A stretch of 64,000 bases of DNA from assembly GCA_035772405.1 (NCBI GenBank), contig JAYKKM010000052.1, positions 1,067,501-1,131,500 of the forward strand. Reading direction: 5' to 3'. The notes under the pieces were generated by a model. The model saw only the letters and a program-made list of their open reading frames with translations, did not search any database and was not told the DNA's origin. A program made the translations under genes and the position numbers. Positions 11,823-23,976 of this stretch are shown piece after piece (position 1 is the stretch's first letter; each line of letters opens with the position of its first letter). This stretch comes from Chrysogorgia sp. JL179-B06 (Eukaryota; Cnidaria; Anthozoa; Scleralcyonacea; Chrysogorgiidae).

Positions 11823-12849
11823 TTGATTGGAACACTTATTAAGCGGAAGACCAAAGGTCAGCAATACCCTTCCAGAATAATAAGAAATAATAAGATATTT
11901 ACTACAAATTGTGATATAGCTAATCAATTTAATGAACATTTTATCAATGTAGGCCCTAATTTAGCTAAATCCATTGAATCTACACATATAAATCCTTTAG
12001 ACTATATAAAAAATTCACCCGTATCAAGCTTTGTTATATCCTTAGTTACAGACGTTCAAGTATTTGAACTATTTTCATCACTAAATGATAAGAAAGCTTC
12101 TATTGGCATTCCTAATGGTATGATAAAAATAGCAGCACCTCTAATTACGCCCATTTTTACTCACATATTTAATGAATCTATTGCAACAGGTAGTGTCCCC
12201 GATATTTTAGAAATTTCGAGAGTTACACCAATCTATAAAAGTATCGTCCGATATCTACATTGTCGCCCTTTGCTAAAGTCCTTCAGAGACTGGTTTACAA
12301 TCAGCTAGAATCATTCTTAAAAAAAAAAATTATTCATAATTATCAGTTTGGTTTTAGGAAAGGATACTCCACTGAACAAGCAATATTAGAAATAACTGAC
12401 AACTTAAAAACTGCAATTGACACTAAACAGATCACATGTGGCTTATTTTTGGACTTCTCAAAGGCCTTTGATACAGTTAATCATAAAATTTTACTCTCGA
12501 AATTAAATAAGTATGGTATTCGTGGTGCCCCTCTTGCATGGTTCACTGATTAACTAAACAACCGACAACAATATGTAAAAATAGGAAATTCAAACTCAAA
12601 TAGACTACAAATGACTTGTGGTATACCGCAGGGATCGACACTGAGACCGCTTTTATTCTTACTTTATATAAAATTATAAATGACATGCCTAATTGTTCAA
12701 CGAAACTTTCATTTCGAAATTTTGCTGATGATACAAATGTTTTTTACACCAGTAAAAGTATTCAGGAAGTTGAAGATGTAATGAACGAGGAACTATTGCA
12801 TATTCAACGTTACTGCGCTACAAACAAACTTTCTATAAATCTTAAAACT
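11823..12849 (+). pseudogene. LINE-B ORF2, reverse transcriptase part
   Basis: RT domain with blocks in order: NDKKASIGIPNGMIKIAAPL, SRVTPIYKS, a frameshift at about 12270, NYQFGFRKGYSTEQAILEIT, GLFLDFSKAFDTVNHKILL, a stop at 12550, CGIPQGSTLRPLLFLLYI, and FRNFADDTNVFYTSK (FADD catalytic block). The reading breaks off at SINLKT (about 12849), exactly where the HINE-like element begins, and resumes at 14377 with FMLITS. Confidence 0.82.
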
Positions 12850-13012
12850 AGAAATACGAATTCGCAATAATCCCCTCGCCCGCCTTTTCTACCCCCCCCC
12901 CTACGGGAATTTCTCCATCCATGGTGCCCAGACCTCGCACGCCGTGGCCGTGTATTATTTCTGTTTTGCAAAAATTCACAATTTCCAAAAGCCCGTTTCG
13001 TCGAAGAAATGT

Positions 13013-13828
13013 TTGAACGTTATCTCGGCCAATATTTAACCGATTTAAACTCGGAAAACACATTTGGAATTAGCGAGTAAACATACATAACATACGCGTT
13101 TACTATATTACGAGAACGTGAGTACCCTTCGTAAAAACGGTTTATGTACTTAGAAATTAGTCGATTATAAACTGGTCACTTCATCGTATATTATTTTGAA
13201 CGTTATCTCGATCAATATTTAACCGTTTTCAATTCTGAAAACAGATTTGGAATTAGCGAGTCAAAATACATCACATATGTGTCTACTATATTACGAGAAC
13301 GTGAATACCCTTCGTAAAAATGGTTTATGTACTTAGAAAGTTAGTCGGCTTTGTCGGCTAAATAATGATTAGCCGGTCACTTCGTCGAATATTATGTTGA
13401 ATATCTCGATCAATATATAACCGTTTTCAATTCTGAAAACAGATTTGGAATTAGCGAGTCAAAATACATCACATATATGTCTACTATATTACGAGAACGT
13501 GAATACCCTTCGTAAAAATGGTTTATGTACTTAGAAAGTTAGTCGGCTTTGTCGGCTAAATAATGATTAGCCGGTCACTTCGTCGAATATTATGTTGAAT
13601 ATCTCGATCAATATATAACCGTTTTCAATTCTGAAAACAGATTTGGAATTAGCGAGTCAAAATATATAACATATGTGTCTACTATATTACGAGAACGTGA
13701 ATACCCTTCGTAAAAATGGTTTATGTACTTAGAAATTAGTCCGGGCTTGGTCGGCTATGATAATCTCACTCAATATATAACCGTTTTCAATTCTGAAAAC
13801 AGATTTTGAATTAGCGAGTCAAAATACA
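13013..13828 (+). repeat. Satellite array, period about 198 bp, five units
   Basis: The string TATCTCG begins units at about 13021, 13204, 13402 and 13600, with a diverged TAATCTCAC at 13761. Each unit contains AACCG, GAAAACA, TTAGCGAGT, TATATTACGAGAACGTGA and GGTTTATGTACTTAGAAA. Units three and four are nearly identical over 198 bp, which suggests recent local duplication. The last unit is cut off after about 70 bp. Confidence 0.9.
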
Positions 13829-13952
13829 TACTCGGACTCGGATTTCTATTTCCTCAAAAAACTATGTCTCTTGTGACGGTTCAATTTAATCTGAGTATCT
13901 AGTTACCAGTGCCACATTTTCCGATGCCGCGCATGAGGACGTTTGATCATAG

Positions 13953-14267
<315 letters not shown>

Positions 14268-14376
14268 ATAAAGCCGATCCGAGATCAGGATCCGCTTGGA
14301 TCTCGCGTGATAAGGGACTAAACGCCGGTCGATATTAGCACCCTCGCCCTCAGGCCGGGCGAGGGGAAAACTAATT

Positions 14377-15060
14377 TCATGCTAATAACTTCTCAAAAGA
14401 AAAGAATCCCAGACATCCAAATTGGAAATATAGAACAAAAAAATTATATTAAATATTTAGGTATATATATAGATAAATATATTAAATGGGAACAACAAAT
14501 TAAACATGTTAAATGTAAAATAGCAAAAAATACGGGTATCTTGAATAAACTAAGGTATTACCTTGATTTGAATATGCTGAAGCAACTTTACTATACTTTA
14601 GTTTATCCTTACATTAACTATGGCCTTATGAGCTCGGGAAATACATATACTACAAATCTTACAAAAATCCGAACATGTAAAAATAAATGCATTTGAAATA
14701 TATGTTTTGCCAATAGAAGAGAAAGTGCCACATCGTATTATAACCTTTTAGGAATTCTGAAATTTGACAATGTTTTCCAACTGAAAACAGCTATATTTAC
14801 GTATAAGATTATCAATGAAAAAGACAAAGTACCGTCTGTATACTCCAATTATATATCAATTGCTTCTTCCTGTCATAATTATAATACTAGATTTGCAGCC
14901 AACCAAAACTTGACCGATGGCTCGCACAAACTATGGAAAGCACACATTTAAATTTATTTCTTCTAAAATATGGGAAACAATTGATCATAATACTAAATGC
15001 TCTAAATCAGCATATGAATTTAAGAAACAATATACAATATTTTGTTTACGCAAATGTTTA
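14377..15060 (+). pseudogene. LINE-B ORF2, C-terminal part
   Basis: Continues the RT frame after the inserted element: [40 protein letters not shown] and LNMLKQLYYTLVYPYINYGL, then a stop, then ESATSYYNLLGILKFDNVF and further LINE C-terminal text with more stops. The order matches the thumb and C-terminal region of CR1/Jockey-like RTs. The 3' UTR follows to 15301. Confidence 0.75.
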
Positions 15061-15339
15061 CGCAAATGTAATTCGCTTTGATTTGGTTTAGCTTTTGCTT
15101 CATTCACGTCCGCCATAGATAGCGTATTGTAGGCAGTGGTCAACTCGAAAGCTTAGCTTTAATGCTACTTTGACCACTGCGCACAATCAAACTATTATAT
15201 CTTTGTACTATATAATTACAACATATATTATTTATTTATTTTGTATATAGCCTATAACTAATTAACGTGCAAATAAAAGATTGATTGATTGATTGATTGA
15301 TTGTGAGATTGAATTGGATTAAGACACTTCCGTTTCTAG

Positions 15340-16099
15340 ATATTCAATTAAATAGTTCTTTCATTACTTCTGTTTATCGTAAACCAACTTTCACAGGTTT
15401 GTTTACTAATTTTGAGAGTTTCTTTACCTATTGTTTTTAAAAAAGGTCTTATCTACACTCTGCTTTATCGCTATTTTCATATCAGTTCGTCTTATTCCAT
15501 TTTTCACGATGAACGCGAAAAGCTTAAAATTTTACTTAAACAAAATGAATATCCTGCTAAATTTCTCGACTATTGTTTCCGAACTTTTTAGACAAAATTT
15601 GCAGTCTTTCGTTGTTTTTACCTTACACTGGAGATCATGGTCGCCAAATCCGTCAACAAATTAACAAATTGTTATCTTCAGCCTTTCCTCATATCCAACT
15701 CCGCGTTATTTTTCGACCTGTTTGTCGCCTGTCTAGCTTTTTTCGATTTAAAGACCGTTTACCGCTTAGATTTCGACCCCGTGTTGTATACAAATGTACT
15801 TGCCGATGCTGCCAGGCGTCGTATATTGGTGAAACATGCCGACTTTTACACACTTGTCTAGGGTATCTGAACATATGGGTATTTCGCCTTACACCGGAAA
15901 AGAGCTTTCTCACAACGCTCTATCGAGCATTCTTGCGCACAAAACAATAGCCGGTCATGATGTTTCTTTTGATGACCTTTCTATTTTGTCATCAGGCTCC
16001 ACGCAATTCGAAGTCCTACTTCGCGAGAGTTTATTAATTTCTAAGTTTAAACCTTCTCTTAGCGCCAACATTAGATCTTTTCCTTTAACGCTTTTCTAA
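15340..16099 (+). pseudogene. PLE 1 RT end and GIY-YIG endonuclease
   Basis: Begins with RT thumb text LPFLDIQLNSSFITSVYRKP and TFTGLFTNFESFF, then a degenerate zone with stops, then RLPLRFRPRVVYKCTCRC and QASYIGETCRLLHT (the YIG half of the GIY-YIG motif). After a frameshift comes EHMGISPYTGKELSHN, SSILAHKTIAGHDVSFDDLS and FEVLLRESLLISKFKPSLSA. Cys residues before the YIG block match the CxC-type linker of Penelope/Poseidon-type elements. It is the C-terminal half of the RT at 9467-9898. Several frame changes; dead. Confidence 0.83.
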
Positions 16100-16177
16100 T
16101 TTATTCCTTCATCGTGTTGTGTTAATCTGTGATGACACGTCCTTTAATTGTTCTTCCGTCGTCTCGCTTTTATTTCC

Positions 16178-16320
16178 TTTGTCACATTTTGTTACTTTCT
16201 ATTTATGTAACAGTTTAGCTATATATGCCTCCTTCGTTTATTGTAATTTGTCACTCTGATGATGTTACGAGTTTAGTAACGAAACGTTAGTAATAAATGG
16301 GCATTAATATTCATAACAAG
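16178..16320 (+). repeat. PLE 1 right inverted terminal repeat
   Basis: Contains TTTGTCACATTTTGTTACTT, CAGTTTAGCTATATATGCCT and the hammerhead-like core, and ends TGGGCATTAATATTCATAAC. It mirrors 9098-9310. Confidence 0.8.
16256..16292 (+). ncRNA. Hammerhead-ribozyme-like motif in the PLE 1 terminal repeat
   Basis: CTGATGA (16256-16262) is followed by a 5-bp stem II (GTTAC/GTAAC), then GAAA (16281-16284), a very short stem III (AC/GT around GTTA) and GTA as cleavage triplet. All catalytic core bases of a type I hammerhead are present. Stem I is weak. Hammerheads are known in Penelope-like element terminal repeats, so both location and sequence fit. Activity is inferred, not shown. Confidence 0.6.
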
Positions 16321-17161
16321 ATTACGATTCCCGCCTGGTTCCTCCATTGCGACGATTTCATTATAATGATAATGATTTCAGGTGAACGAAAATCATTACT
16401 TTACACATAAATTGGTGGACTTATACAGATGCAGATATATTAACCATTAAAAACTGACTAATAACATATTTCTTGTGGTAAAACTATCACCGATTAGTGG
16501 TATAGCCCATTGTTTATCTGATGCATTGACTGCATAATATATATGGGCATGGTGCTACACTAGTGATGGGTATTGTAGTATTTTAGCACTTGGTCTTGGG
16601 TTATTAGCCAACTTGCATTTTGGGTATGAAATACAGAACATCAATAACAGAAACATGTTTTATTAAACAATCATAAACTTTAATGATATTTTGCTGTATG
16701 GTAGAGTGCAGATATTATACCTATTAAACAGTTAGAAAACAGTAAATGGCCAAAATATTATACGCATTTGTTATATCACTGTATACATTATTTTCATAAA
16801 CATCTCACTTTAATAATAATTTAGTGAACATTGTGTTCAATATCTATTAAACAAATTAATAGAACTTTTTGTAATATTCCAGCTTTTTAGTTGACATTAG
16901 ATCTGCCAGAATAAAAAATGGTGTGTGAAGAATATTACAATTTATTTTTCCTTGTCAAGTATTACTGGATGATACATAATATATTAAAACTAATGTTAAA
17001 ATTGTACAAGAAACTTCTATAAGCCCAGGTATGGTTAAATATGGTAATATTCCCACACTCTGTTTAGATAAGTTACTTTGAAGGAAATCCATTATCAATA
17101 TCCATTTAAATATCGCAAAGATTCCTTGATGTTCAGTTGATGCAATAAGTTTGGATATTTG
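16321..17161. other. No gene recognised
   Basis: AT-rich intron or intergenic sequence with loosely repeated phrases about 200 bp apart (for example around CAGATATTATACCTATTAAAC). No clear feature. Confidence 0.4.
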
Positions 17162-17275
17162 ATGTTGCATGTCCAGATTTTGATTGAATATGCAGATTTT
17201 GGTTGAATATCCAGATTTTGGTTGAATATCCAGATTTTAGTTGAATATCCAGATTTTGGTTGAATATCCATTTTA
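17162..17275 (+). repeat. Minisatellite, 21-bp unit
   Basis: Five to six copies of a unit close to GGTTGAATATCCAGATTTT. Confidence 0.9.
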
Positions 17276-17477
17276 CACTTTCAGCAGATTCATTTTGATC
17301 GGCTTGCGTTTCAGTATAAGTGTGAAGCTGTTGGTTTGAGTTATCTCAGAATTTTCTAGCTGAATAGTTTGCCCCCTGATTTCAAAGGTAAAGTATTTTG
17401 AAAGTAAATCACAAGGTTATTTATTCTGACGATACGTGGACGATCGTCAAGCTCATATCCTCAGAAAAATTATTCTG

Positions 17478-17556
17478 AGTCCCGTACAGGAATCGAACCT
17501 GTAACCTTCTGATTGCCGGTGAGACCGCTCTAATCATTGAAACGCTCTAACCATTT
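17478..17556 (-). mobile_element. tRNA-derived SINE, family 2, copy A
   Basis: On the minus strand a tRNA-like sequence has an A-box region (TGGTTAGAGCG), a B-box (GGTTCGATTCC, plus coordinates 17489-17499) and CGGGACTC at the 3' side. It shares TACAGGTTCGAT and flanking TCCTCAGAAAA with a second copy at 51271-51362. The anticodon arm does not fold well, so a SINE is more likely than a working tRNA gene. Confidence 0.6.
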
Positions 17557-19074
17557 ATTCTTTCAACAACAACCAGCACACATTTCCCACATGGGTGTGG
17601 AATGCCATATAAATCTCTTGAGTGAGAATCAAAAAATTTAAACTTGCCTTAGTTTTAAAAGTTGCAAAAGTGCTGCAGTCAATTGTCAACAGACAATATT
17701 TATAATTTAATGAATCAAAAAACAGATTATCGAGAGCATTTTGCAAAGAACAAAAAGGTTCATCGCTACTTGTCATAAACAAATCACCAGCAAAGGAGTC
17801 ACAAAATTGTGAATGATAGAGTTTTCCATGCAATGAAGTTATTTCTGGAACATTGGCTTATAACAAAAAATATTTTTTAATAAAATGGCTTATGTAAGTA
17901 TAAAGATTATTTCCAGCAGAAAAATTGCATTTAGGAATGGTGGATTACCATATTCCAATGAAGTAATATATTTTATTTGATTATGTATTATTGCAGTCAA
18001 AGACATGGCTACACATTGTTTACCGGCATTTAGTCTAAATTTTCTCATATCGCTTTGGCGAAAATCAGCACATATAGTTTTTAGATGGATATATATATAT
18101 ATATATGCACATATAGTTTTTAGATATATATATGGATTTTCTTCAACATATTTGCCATTCTCAACATTTGAGCAAACCGCATACTATTTGCTTTATTCCA
18201 ACTTTTACATTGTTCTGTGAGCCGTTGTAATGTTGCCAGATAAAATACACTATTCCAAAAGACACCTTGGTGACGAGAAGTATTAACCTCTTTGGTTTTA
18301 ACAAAGTTATTGTGTTCACCAATTCTGTCTCGGTATTGCTCAATTGTAATTCCCATATTTAAGGCCAATGTTCAGTATTTAAAGATGTTTATAATTTTGA
18401 CAAGAGGCTTTCTTACTGCAGTCTGTTCAGTAAGTTTGTAGACAGTTAGTATTTGTTTTCAACGAGCACAATGACTTCGTTTAGATTGATTTTAACGAGC
18501 ACATTGTTTCGTTTAGTTTGACTTTGATTACGAGCACAACACAATGGCTTCGTCTCCAGGCAGATTGTGTCTGATCGAACGCGAATCATAGCTCATGTGC
18601 ATGGGAATCGATGAACTCACACGAATATACACCTAAAAATAGAAGAAAAAAGCCGTCAAATCTTCTGAGATATGCTGATAAACTTCGATAAAACATAAAA
18701 GTAATAAACTATTGTTTGTAACATGAATTTTTAGCTGTCATGACTCATGCCAAAATATAAGACATTACCATGGCAAAAAAAAAATCGCAGATGATATTTA
18801 AAATTAGATATATAAAATTAATCGTCTTACCTTGACAAGAAAATCTGTCGTCGCTTCGAAGAATTTCAAAAATCGATCACAAACACTGCTTTAAAGCACC
18901 GCAAAACTACGGCGCAAAACTACGTCACAAAACGTCATAAAACTTGCCCGTGAGTCCGTTGCTTAGCAACGTAGACGCTAAAATAAAATACAAAGAATGT
19001 GCTTTGGCTCTGAACTTTAAACACATCTGTTAATTTGCTCAAATATCAAACTTTCACTGTATTTTACTGCTGAA
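17557..19074. other. No gene recognised
   Basis: AT-rich. Contains a short (TA)n near 18086-18105 with a local duplication of CACATATAGTTTTTAGAT. No supported exon. Confidence 0.4.
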
Positions 19075-19210
19075 TCAATGTGTAATGTTTTGCGTGTCCC
19101 TGCTTTGACGTCATTTCCTGTGAATAGTAAATCATTTTAGGAGGGTAAAAGGTATGAAGATGAAATTTTCGCACGATAAGATATTTTACAATTATTTTCA
19201 AGAGATTCCA
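19075..19210 (+). repeat. Dispersed repeat shared with 8815-8962
   Basis: Carries GCGTGTCCCTGCTTTGACGT, AATAGTAAATCA and GGTATGAAGATGAAATTTTC, the inverted counterpart of 8815-8962. It lies about 120 bp upstream of the C2A exon. Confidence 0.5.
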
Positions 19211-19332
19211 GAGATCACAAATAATATGTAAAATCTACGAACCCCGAATAGGTACTTTAAACGATTGCGTTTCGATATTGCGTTCATAACAGTGATTTGA
19301 TTGTTGTTATTTTCTTTCGCTGATGCCGTTAG

Positions 19333-19696
19333 ATCGATACTTCTGGTGAGAATAATGAAAGCTGAAGACATTCCAGACCACGAGGGCAAGAAACCGAATG
19401 TCATGGTCGAGTGCACTATGCTCCCTGGAAAAGAGTCCGAAAAACCTCACACAACTGCTGTGCAATTAGATACCTTTAAACCAGTGTTTGAAGAAACATT
19501 TGAGTACAATGTTGACTTTGAGGACTTATGGAGAAAAAAGCTTCATCTTGTCGTGTGGTATGTGGACCCGTTATTTATCATGTCAAATTTGGGAGTGGTT
19601 ATTCATTCACTTGGCCAACTTGACATAGAAGGGCTTAACATTTCTGAAACGGCGATGCTTGTCTCCAAAGAGATTGTGCTACTTAACCAGACCAGG
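19333..19696 (+). CDS. Synaptotagmin-like gene, C2A exon
   Basis: Encodes the first C2 domain of a double-C2 membrane-trafficking protein. It runs SILLVRIMKAEDIPDHEGKK (strand and loop 1), NVMVECTMLPGKESEK, LDTFKPVFEETFEYNV (the xNPVFNExF segment), LWRKKLHLVVWYVD and a closing LGQLDI. The acceptor is GCCGTTAG|A; the donor is ACCAGG|GTAAGG. Phase out is 0 and joins in frame to 20397. The Asp residues normally binding calcium in loops 1 and 3 are mostly replaced (GKKPNVMV for GTSDPYV; YVDPLFIMSNLG for YDFDRFSKHD). Calcium-independent binding is therefore likely. Upstream exons (TM region, linker) were not found. Confidence 0.82.
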
Positions 19697-19718
19697 GTAA
19701 GGAAATAATTCTTTCAAT

Positions 19719-20201
19719 TTAAAGAGCATTTGAAGTCGAAAATTAAGTTATCTTATTTGAAAGAACTCTTAAAATAACAGAGAACATCAATTTACAGCTC
19801 TTTCATATTTCATTTGGTTCTCGAGATATTTATACTTATGTGAGATCTATGACGTCACACGTTTGCACAAATTTTAATTAACACACAGGAAATTTGTGTA
19901 TATCTTTGAGATTTTTTAGCAAAATTACTTAAAACTTTGCATAGTGCTACAATCCATAAAACTAAACATTGAAGAAAAGTTTTAAGTGATTTCCTTCAAT
20001 AATCGCAAAGATATACATTAATTTCCAATATGTTAAATTGTGCAAACCGTACGTGTGACGTCATAGATTATCTCACATAAGTCTAAATATCGATCTCGAG
20101 AACCAAGTGAAATATGGAAAATCTGTAAATTGATGTTCTCCGTTATTTTAAGAGTTCTTTCAAATAAGACAAACTTAATTTTAGATTCATTGGCACTTTA
20201 A
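19719..20201. mobile_element. Foldback MITE in the C2A-C2B intron
   Basis: Two inverted arms of about 200 bp begin TTAAAGAGCATTTGAAGTCG and end ATTCATTGGCACTTTAA, flanked by TTAA. Arms share CTCACATAAG/CTTATGTGAG, CTCGAGA/TCTCGAG and TGACGTCA sites. Same broad family as 23135 and 40891. Confidence 0.75.
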
Positions 20202-20396
20202 TTATTATTTTTCTATTCAGGTTTTCTAACGCTTTTTTGTCCATTTTTCCACCTTGAACAAAGATTTTTCTAGTTTTTTCTTCATTTCTTATCTAATTAG
20301 TATTCATAGGGTTGTACGCTATATACATCCCGCGGTATATCAAAGAATACCGACTGAATCATTTAATAATTATATTTATTAACTTAAAATTCACAG

Positions 20397-20526
20397 GATT
20401 CTTCTACAATATCCTCAGAAGATTCAAGTAGCATTTTATTTTCACTGACCTACCTTCCTGCAACAAACAGACTTGGTGTGTTGATCCTCAAAGCAAGGGA
20501 CATCAAAACAGTTCAGGACAACCGAG
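20397..20526 (+). CDS. Synaptotagmin-like gene, first C2B exon
   Basis: Reads DSSTISSEDSSSILFSLTY, LPATNRLGVLILKARDIKT and VQDNR, the standard opening of a synaptotagmin C2B domain (compare GxLxFSLxYxPxxxxLxVxIxxAxxL). The acceptor is AAAATTCACAG|G, the donor CCGAG|GTAAGT. It enters in phase 0 from the C2A exon and leaves with one base, which pairs with the two-base start of the exon at 23977. The linker from C2A is short and serine-rich. Confidence 0.85.
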
Positions 20527-21596
20527 GTAAGTGTATGAAAGGTTGTTTTCCGAATAGAACTGCGAGATTAGTTAAGAAATAAAACCGTGTCGCTTGCGAT
20601 TATCGAATTATAACGGCACGAAGAATTAAGTTAAAAAAACAAGAGGTAAAATGCTCTCAACATTGCAAGTAAAACATTTTGTTGTGTTACTAACTTGATT
20701 ACGCTTATATTGCTTGTCAATGACTTTTTGTTTCAATAAAAAACTACTAGTAAAATTCGTAGCTTCTTATATTCAGGTATTGCTTGATTTGTTGTTTCAA
20801 TAAGAACAACTTCAAATTTATCAAAAACAATAAATCATACTCGATTAAGCTTATATTCAGGACATATATTGCTTGGCTTGTTGTTTTAGTAACAATTACT
20901 TAAAATTCGTAAAAAAGATAAATATACTTGATTAAATTTATATATTGTACATCTTGATCGGATCAAGCGCCAGATGGATCGGATATTCGGATCAAATCAG
21001 TTCGCGATCTGATTGGCTAAAAACAAGGCGGAATTCGAGATCTCGAAGACTTGTTCAGAAAGTAGAAAGGGAACTGTACCCAATGTAATAGTTTTACGGT
21101 ACATGGTCTTGCACTAGAGAAATGACGTTTTCATCATCTCGTATCTTATGCTTCTGGATGCCCCCATTTTGTGTCATTCTGATGCCACCGTGGGATTTCT
21201 TTTCAATTTTGACGTCTTGAGTTCAAGGAAGAAAAGACAAGCACTCAATGACGTCGTAACCTTCCCAATTTGCTTCAGTCATTGGGGAATTTTAAAGTAC
21301 CGGGGCCATAGGGGCGGCAACTTTAACAGCCAATATTCCACCGGTAGCGGGGGAAATACCAATATTCAACACAGCTGTAAAAATGTTAAAATCCCCGCAT
21401 AGTCCCTGGGGTCGGGGATCCGTAGTTTCAATTGACTAGTGCATTATTTCACAGTTATGGGGTTATTTCATGCTAATTGGTGTCATTAAAATACAACCTG
21501 GTTTGATGTCACCAGTGGGGAATCAAGTTCAGCAATGCCAATTTGAAAATTCAAAACTGCCTGGGACTGAAAGCCAGAGGTTAAAAGTACTCACTA
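20527..21596. other. Intron of the synaptotagmin-like gene
   Basis: AT-rich with a loosely repeated phrase around TATTGCTTG(A/G)(T/C)TTGTTGTTT at about 20710-20890. An ORF at 21148-21402 looks like chance. No other feature. Confidence 0.5.
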
Positions 21597-21839
21597 TTAA
21601 AGGGGCACTGTCATCACGCAAAACAGGACTGGATCCAAGCTTTACATTTTGAAATAAGTTGGCAAAAGTGAAGGATGGGAATAATTCAAAGAGATTTCGT
21701 GCACAAAAGCCTGTGAGTCTTGTGTGTCCTGTTCCTATAGATGTCATCTTGCACTTTGTCAGTTTGTTGAAATCGACAAACTTGAAAAGTTCTGGCAGAA
21801 CTTTTCAAATTTGTGTAGCTCACGACAGTGCCCCTTTAA
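21597..21839. mobile_element. TTAA-flanked MITE (piggyBac-like), copy 1
   Basis: Terminal inverted repeats AGGGGCACTGTC and GACAGTGCCCCT are bounded by TTAA on both sides, with an internal palindromic ACTTGAAAAGTTCTGGCAGA. 243 bp long. A second copy lies at 22376-22620. The TTAA target is typical of piggyBac elements; no transposase is present. Confidence 0.82.
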
Positions 21840-22375
21840 GTAACTTTTATCAATATGTCAAATCAAAATATCTGACAAAAACAGCATGGACCGTCAGGTG
21901 GTCAAGACAAACGACAAAAAAGACAATTTATTAAAATAGGATTTTCATTAAAAAAGCTAATTTCAACGTATTTAATGTAACTGAAAACATTAACACATCA
22001 ATGTCCCAACAATGTTTATATTAACTATTTCCTAGACAATTTTATTCACCTCAGGGAAAGCCCTCGGACAGGAATGAGTTTAAAAAATCTAATTCAATGT
22101 AACTGAAAGGATTAATACAACGAATCAACAGTATCCCAATGTGACTGAATGTATTAACTCAACGAATCAACAAATATCCCAACAATGTTTATAGCTCTGT
22201 ATACTTCAATGGAGATACTCATACTTCCGTATTGCTTGCTTTAACAAGTAAACAAAATATAGCAGTGACACAAGGGCTTGCTCAAGAATAATAAATAGCA
22301 GTGGCACAACGGCTTGCCTTAACAAGAACAACAACGGCTTGCTTTTCACAAGTTATATATTATTAAAGTATATTA

Positions 22376-22620
22376 TTAAAGGGGCACTGTCACCGCGCGA
22401 AACAGGACTGGATCCGAGCTTTAAATTTTGAAATAATTGTTGGAAAACGTGAAGGATGGGAATGATTCAAAGAGATTTTGTGCACAAAAGTCTGTGAGTC
22501 TTGTGTGCCCTGTTCCTATAGACATCATCTTGCACTTTGCCAGTTTGTTGAAATCGACAAACTTGAAAAGTTCTGGCAGAACTTTTCAAGTTTGTGTAGC
22601 TCATGGCAGTGCCCCTTTAA
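22376..22620. mobile_element. TTAA-flanked MITE (piggyBac-like), copy 2
   Basis: Same termini and interior as the copy at 21597, same orientation, roughly 90 percent similar by eye. The space between them (21840-22375) holds only AT-rich DNA with partial repeats of AACGAATCAACA. Confidence 0.82.
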
Positions 22621-22705
22621 AGCACAAAGCACGATGTATATTATTAAAGCACTAAGCACGAAGTATATTGTTAAAGCACGATGTATATTATTAAAGCACG
22701 ATGCT
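22618..22705. repeat. Short tandem repeat around TTAAAGCACGATGTATATTA
   Basis: Four imperfect units of about 22-29 bp with AAAGCAC(G/T)A directly after the MITE. Confidence 0.7.
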
Positions 22706-23134
22706 TCGGACAAACAAAACAAGCAGTCTAATAGTATTTAATAAAAGTATACTTGCCGTCGCACACAATACGTTAACTAAACTAAGGATCCCAACAGCAG
22801 GCACGGGAAAAGTGAAAACAAAATGGCGACCTTTCGTCGCTTACCGCGTTTTTGTTTGATGACTACGTCATCAGACACAAAAAGGAAAGCCCCGCTGTAC
22901 AACAACTTTGCGCCGTTTGAGCAAACTCTAAAATAGCGGCGTCCAGAAGGATAAAATACGAGAATGAAAACGTTATTTCTCAAGTATAAGAGCAGATACC
23001 GTAAAACTATTAACATTTCTGAACATATTTAAAGGCCCTTTATTTAAATATAGTATGGGGGAGTACGGTTCCCCTGTAAAATGATTGCTTCATATATTAA
23101 CACATGTTATATTTTTTGTTTACAATCAATTCCA

Positions 23135-23877
23135 TTAAAGTGCACCTAACCCCAAAAATAATAATGCTATGTTTGAAAGGGCACTTAAAATGATGAAGAA
23201 TGGCGCTAACACTTCTTCGATATCTATTTTCGTTCTTGAGGTATTCAGTTATATGTGATATGTTAATGAGGCACATGATAACGTCATAGCAGGCAAACAA
23301 TGTTGTTACAATTCTAAAATTTGTGTATATCTTCAAAGTTATCCAACGAAATTACTTGAAACTTTGCTGGTTCAAGTTATGTTGTCACCATAGTAACAGA
23401 TTAGCTTCCAAACCTCTCCGTTCCCATACAGAAATCTTCATTTTCTGTCGTCGCAAGCAACGTTTTCGATTTCAAACTTGGGTATTGCATTGCAAAAGTT
23501 ATTGCAAAAGTTATTGAGAACTGCCAATCTCAACATGTTCTGCATTTGAGAGAAAACAAATTATTTTGTTTTAGAGACTAGGAGATCTGGAAGCTAATCT
23601 GTTACTATGGCGACAACATAAATTGAACCATGTTCTTTAATTTGGTGGTTGCATCCACGTGCAAAGTTTCAAGTAATTTCGTTGGATAACTTTGAAGATA
23701 TACACAAATTTTAGAATTGCAACAACTGGCGTCATCTTGTGCTCATTAACATATCACATATAACTGAATACCTCAAGAACGAAAATAGATATCGAACAAC
23801 TGTTAGTACCATTCTTCATCATTTTAAGTGCCCTTTCAAACATAGCATTATCATTTTTGGGGTTAGGTGCACTTTAA
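23135..23877. mobile_element. Long foldback MITE in the C2B intron
   Basis: Ends are TTAAAGTGCACCTAACCCC and GGGGTTAGGTGCACTTTAA, flanked by TTAA. Arms of about 285-300 bp mirror each other: for example TTCGTTCTTGAGGTATTCAG on the left, its complement on the right, and AACAGATTAGCTTCC versus GGAAGCTAATCTGTT. Only about 160 bp of unique DNA separates the arms. It ends 100 bp before the last C2B exon. ORFs inside are accidental. Confidence 0.88.
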
Positions 23878-23976
23878 CGGAAAATCGGTTATGTCAGTTT
23901 TTGTGACGGTTTTCGGTTTCTATTTTTTTTCAAAATCTCCTCAGGTTTTTGGTTATCATTTCATTTTATATTCCAG

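Noticed and set aside
21659..22655. ORFs with similar proteins at 21659-21934 and 22437-22655 as a duplicated gene
   Set aside because: Both are chance frames in two copies of a TTAA-flanked MITE.
23097..23336. 79-codon minus-strand ORF as an exon
   Set aside because: It lies in the arm of the foldback element and its mirror image gives similar chance text.
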